A stretch of DNA of 64,000 bases from positions 122,001 to 186,000 of the forward strand of contig CAJNDS010002610.1 of NCBI GenBank assembly GCA_905221605.1, in the 5' to 3' direction. The translations under genes were made by a program, and so were the position numbers. How positions within the stretch are numbered: position 1 is the stretch's first letter; the number at the start of each line of letters is the position of its first letter. Below are positions 61,111 through 64,000 of this stretch, piece by piece. This DNA comes from Symbiodinium natans (taxonomy: Eukaryota > Sar > Dinophyceae > Suessiales > Symbiodiniaceae). The notes beneath the pieces were generated by a model. It did not search any database, was not told the origin of the DNA, and saw only the letters and a list, made by a program, of their open reading frames with translations.

Positions 61111-61377
61111 CACATGTGGGCAAATGGGGCCTTTAGTCTTAAGCCGCAAGCCCTCAACCCTGTTCTGACCCGCCGAAAAACGCCCTGATCCCTAATTTAG
61201 GTGTTTAGGATTTAGGGTTCACTTAAACCCTAAGCCCTACCCCCCGCTAAACCCCCCTAACCCTAAACCGTTAGTGCCACTGATGATTCAAATAATCGAT
61301 GAGGCCCGGGCGCACTTGGAGGTCAGTGTGCTGAGCACGTTGCCTGGCCCCACCTGGCTCAAATGGGCTGCTTCCTG

Positions 61378-61522
61378 TACTTGGAGGTTCATGGTACTTA
61401 GTAACCCAAATATTAACTGTACTTATCACCCAGATATAACCGCAATAGGCTACTTAAGTGGCTTCTAAATGGGTTGTAGCTACAGTTGTAAGTGGGTTAG
61501 AAGTACGCTGAACCTCCAAGTA
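61378..61522 (+). mobile_element. Family A MITE-like element, complete uninterrupted copy
   Basis: TIRs TACTTGGAGGTTCATGGTAC and, reversed, CGCTGAACCTCCAAGTA. Length 145 bp, no coding capacity. The interior carries AACTGTACTTATCACCC and GGTTGTAGCTACAGTTGTAA, themselves inverted relatives. This copy lacks telomeric repeats and is the empty-site reference for 36824-37015. The overlapping 64-codon frame (61274-61468) is therefore not a gene. Confidence 0.85.
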
Positions 61523-61776
61523 GGCACTGGGGGGCCGTAGGCCTAGACAGCGCACAGCGCAGCTTCGGACAGATATGTCCATTGAAAAGACGGTTGCTGA
61601 TTCATACGGCCGAGGAGGTTGTTATGGCACCTTCAAACAGCCGCGGCACATGGCTGGATTGCTCCCTATTTGGTCACTCCTCTGAACGATGGTCTCTTCT
61701 AGGGTTCACATGATACAGCGGCCCCTCTTATTTAGGGTACCCAAAAACGGACCATGATTTCGAGACATGACCATAT
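61523..61776. other. Unique stretch, no gene
   Basis: Non-repetitive except TTTAGGGTACCCAAAAACGG near 61731, which resembles family F edges. Confidence 0.4.
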
Positions 61777-61909
61777 AGACCCAAGAGCAAGTTAGTTATC
61801 AGGTTCAACCCCAGACGGAGGAATACGGGTGCCCTTTTTGGTTTACAGGGGTTTACAAGTGAACCTAAACCCGAAACAAAGGGAACGAGGCCCTACTCTG
61901 CGTCCTAGA
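61777..61909 (+). repeat. Family G element with altered left part
   Basis: GACCCAAGAGCAAGTTAGTT replaces the usual CCTAGGAATA, then GGGTGCCCTTTTTGGTTTACA, AAGTGAACCTAAACCCGAAA and the end AGGCCCTACTCTGCGTCC. Confidence 0.7.
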
Positions 61910-62833
61910 ACCCCTAAACCCTAAACTTCGAAGCCTCTGTCCTGGAGATTGAGGGGCTTCCGGACTTCCTAGAACCCTCTGCCTCCAGAACAATGGCCGG
62001 TCGCCACTGCGACATGAGCCTCTCGGCGTTCTCCCGCCAAAGGACCTTTGGAGCTCGAATGGAAACTCTGAATAGGGTTTAGGGTTTAGGGTTTAAGGCT
62101 CAGGGTGCAGGGTTTAGGGTTTAGAACACAATCGCGAGGGCGAACTGCCTTGCCCTCAGCAACAGCTAGAGGCAGCTGCAGCAAAGAGCAGCCGGTCTGG
62201 GCCGAGCTTACGAGTTGCATGGCTTATGAAGCTTCTTTCTGGATTCTCAGTACCCTCAACCCTCAACCCTAAACCCTGAACCCCAAACCCAAAACTGCTC
62301 AGCCTCAGCCAACAGGCAAAGTTTCGAATGCTTTTGTAAGAAAGGCCAACATCGGCCAACATTGCGCCAATCAAAGAAAGGATTTCGGTTTCGCAGGCAG
62401 AAGAAATGTTCAAGGACCGACTGCCCTTCTACGTCCACAAACAAACTGCTGAGACGTCCACTGCAATGTCTGACGGCGATGCGAATACAGATAACTCAAC
62501 AAACTGAAGCCAACTTGTGTGGCTAGGGTGCAAGTTGAAGTCACAAGAACTGAGTGCCCGGAGCATGCGAATAGTAAGAGCGCAAAGCAGTCCGCACGTG
62601 TCCACTCACACTTTCAAGCGAACGACAAGTGTCGAAGCTTGCACAGGACCCACGGGGCACCTACACCGAATTCCGACAAGCTGAGACACTTGAGGCACAC
62701 GTGAACCGAACCTAGCCTGGACCCCCGAGTATCACGCTTGTGCACGCCATTTACATACATATGCTACACATACATATGTGTAAACACATAACCGTAACGT
62801 TTCAGGGCATCAGGTAAACTGCTTGTGCCTTAT
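61910..62833. other. Array-poor island, possible minus-strand exon
   Basis: G words 62070-62125 only, plus C words at 62252-62290. Two minus frames overlap at 62156-62444; the segment ACETEILSLIGAMLADVGLS then YKSIRNFACWLRL looks protein-like and runs into repeat-derived VQGLGLRVEG. The plus frame 62519-62704 is open but unconvincing. A CATACATATGCTACACATAC patch is near 62754. Confidence 0.3.
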
Positions 62834-63065
62834 AAACCCTAAACCCTAAACCCTAAACCCTCAACCCTGAACCCTAGACTGAACCCATAGTCCCCAAGTC
62901 CAGCCAGATGATGCCACTGGGGCCCCCGCTGTCCCACGCATGTGCTTCGTCCAGTATTGGCCGTCCTCCCCGCTGCCCCAGGTGCAAAGAGCAGGGCCGC
63001 AGAAGCGGTTTAGGGTTTAGGGTTAGGGTTTAGGGTTTGGGGGCTTAGTGTTTAGGGTTCCGGGT
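62834..63065. repeat. Composite: C-array, 139 bp core, G-array
   Basis: C units 62834-62868, GC-rich core 62869-63007, G units 63008-63060 with one TTAGGG and one TTTGGGG. Confidence 0.93.
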
Positions 63066-63359
63066 GATGCAAAAGCGGCAAAGCTCTATAAACACCCTCA
63101 ACTGCTAAGCCCTAACCGTCCCCAAATCGATGAAAACCCTGACAGCATCTAAAGTCAAACCCGCAAAGCCCAAATCCTCAAGCCTGAGACCTCCGGTCCA
63201 ACAAGGGTCCCCCTAAACCAAAAACCCCAGACCCTAAACCCGAAACCCTGAACCCTAAACCCTATATAAACCCGAAACCCGAGACGGGTCCTTCATCTGT
63301 GCTTGCCCGAGCCACTGTCCAGTCAGGTTCGACGCCTGGGCTTTCGGGGTTGTAGGGTT
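63066..63359. other. Degenerate C sequence and unique core
   Basis: C words 63095-63275, unique GC-rich piece to 63345. No gene. Confidence 0.55.
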
Positions 63360-63589
63360 TGCTTGGAAGCCCTTTTGACTTAGTAAGTAGGGCTTAGGGC
63401 TTAGGGATTAGGGCTTAGGGCTTAGGGTTTAGGGTTTAGGGTTTAGGGCTTAGGGCTTAGGGTTTTGGGTTTAGGGTTTGGGGCTTGGGGTTTAGGGTTA
63501 GTAAGATTTAGTAAGGTGGGTTCGGGGGATTAGAATAGGATTCTAGGGGATACTAACTAGACTTACTAAGTCAAAAGAGCTTCCAAGTA
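63360..63589. mobile_element. Family C TIR element enclosing a G-array
   Basis: The left end TGCTTGGAAGCCCTTTTGAC then TTAGTAAGTA is inverted at the right as ACTTACTAAGTCAAAAGAGC then TTCCAAGTA, about 27 of 30 positions. Inside the left end begins a G-array with CTTAGGG and TTTAGGG units (63390-63500); then GTAAGATTTAGTAAGGTGGG and a unique piece. A telomeric array thus occupies half of a TIR-bounded element. Confidence 0.85.
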
Positions 63590-63673
63590 GGGTTCAGTCT
63601 TCAGGGCCTTGAGGCAAAGCAAACCGTTCCAAACCGGTACAGTACCCTGCATGGTGAAGGCTAAGCCCTCAAT

Positions 63674-63752
63674 AAAACCCTAATAGGGTTTAGGGTTTAG
63701 GGTTTAGGGTTTAGGGTTTAGGGTTTAGGGTTTAGGGTTTAGGGTTTAGGGA
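63674..63752 (+). repeat. G-array with zero-spacer C-to-G junction
   Basis: AAAACCCTAATAGGGTTTAGG starts the array: CCCTAA directly followed by TAGGGTTTAGGG. About nine perfect G units follow. Confidence 0.95.
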
Positions 63753-64000
63753 ACACTACAGTAAACTGTGTATTTTTGAGGAGCTTAGGGGTTTGGGGAT
63801 TAGAGCTTAGGGTTTTGGGGGCACCCTAGCCCCTAAGCCCCTAAGCCCCTAAACCCATAAACCCCTAAACCCTCAACCCTAAACCCTGCCCCTCGGAGCA
63901 CAGGAAACCCACGAGATGATCGTCCGCCGTTGAAAATCATGTCGCACGTTTCTCGTCATAGGGTCAGTTCTCGAAGTTATGGTCCCGTTTTGGGTACCGT
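63753..64000. repeat. G words, CCCCTAAG/CCCCTAAA block, unique end
   Basis: Degenerate G words 63785-63815, then CCCCTAAG x2 and CCCCTAAA units to 63890. The last 110 bp are unique and contain no gene. Confidence 0.8.

Noticed and set aside
61274-61468. 64-codon plus frame MPLMIQIIDEARAHLEVSVL
   Set aside because: Its second half lies inside the family A element and there is no splice signal to support the first half alone.

Overview
The window looks like nuclear, non-prokaryotic DNA, most probably from a dinoflagellate, though I infer this and cannot prove it. The Arabidopsis-type telomere heptamer TTTAGGG/CCCTAAA occurs in well over 100 separate blocks in both orientations. The spaces between blocks hold short high-GC coding-like fragments, small foldback or MITE-like elements, microsatellites and long homopolymers. 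No open reading frame exceeds 167 codons, there is no operon-like packing, and the few coding-like pieces look like exons (GT or GC donors, AG acceptors). TTTAGGG telomeres occur in dinoflagellates, plants, chromerids and some other algae. Candidate GC donors, low gene density and predicted peptides ending in LNPKP or GFRV favour a dinoflagellate. I see no rRNA, convincing tRNA, CRISPR array or spliced-leader gene.

Conventions used below. A 'G-array' reads TTTAGGG on the given strand (strand +); a 'C-array' reads CCCTAAA (strand -). 'Composite' means C-array, short core, G-array. Dispersed families, named here only: A = MITE with TIR TACTTGGAGGTTCA (1-93, 36824-37015, 61378-61522). B = 100 bp foldback with GGATCCATGTACC arms (23195-23302, 43197-43302). 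C = TIR element with CTTGGAAGC ends (63360-63589). D = about 120 bp element starting GGAGGGACCCTTATA (17731, 19137, 45589). E = TTGTACCC element (9132, 9769, 45434). F = about 80 bp GGGGTCC element (3670, 28605, 42233, 49843). G = about 105-130 bp element running from AACCTAGGAATA to GGGCCTACTCTGGGTCC (3240, 11981, 33430, 38346, 53685, 55395, 61777). H = TTCCGACCCCTATA element (5950, 49269). I = GGGGCCCTTATACCCCAA element (10225, 37040).

Layout. 1-5 kb is mostly C-arrays. 5-19 kb alternates C- and G-arrays, with a palindromic locus at 16988-17472 and a tract of head-to-head fused repeats at 18786-19075. 20.1-21.5 kb is the largest array-free island and may hold a multi-exon minus-strand gene. 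21.7-29.4 kb has the densest and longest arrays. 29.4-38 kb is sparser and holds the best coding candidates, all on the minus strand: 33554-33766, a two-exon model at 34324-34932 whose proposed intron is itself a telomeric array, and 37457-37826. 38-52 kb mixes microsatellites, families A-I and arrays. 52-64 kb repeats the pattern with a CCCAAAAA array and three TIR elements.

Main reading. About 26 clear composites have C-array / 70-140 bp unique, usually GC-rich core / G-array, the polarity of a minute chromosome fragment with a telomere on each 3' end. C-to-G and G-to-C switches must occur equally often in any sequence, so the signal is that C-to-G spacers are short and uniform, while G-to-C spacers are longer, more variable and carry most dispersed elements and ORFs. 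Families G, D and A also give empty-site/filled-site comparisons in which telomeric repeats interrupt an otherwise recognisable element. Together these suggest repeated insertion or healing of short DNA fragments with telomere repeats. All boundaries were read by eye and may be off by several bases.
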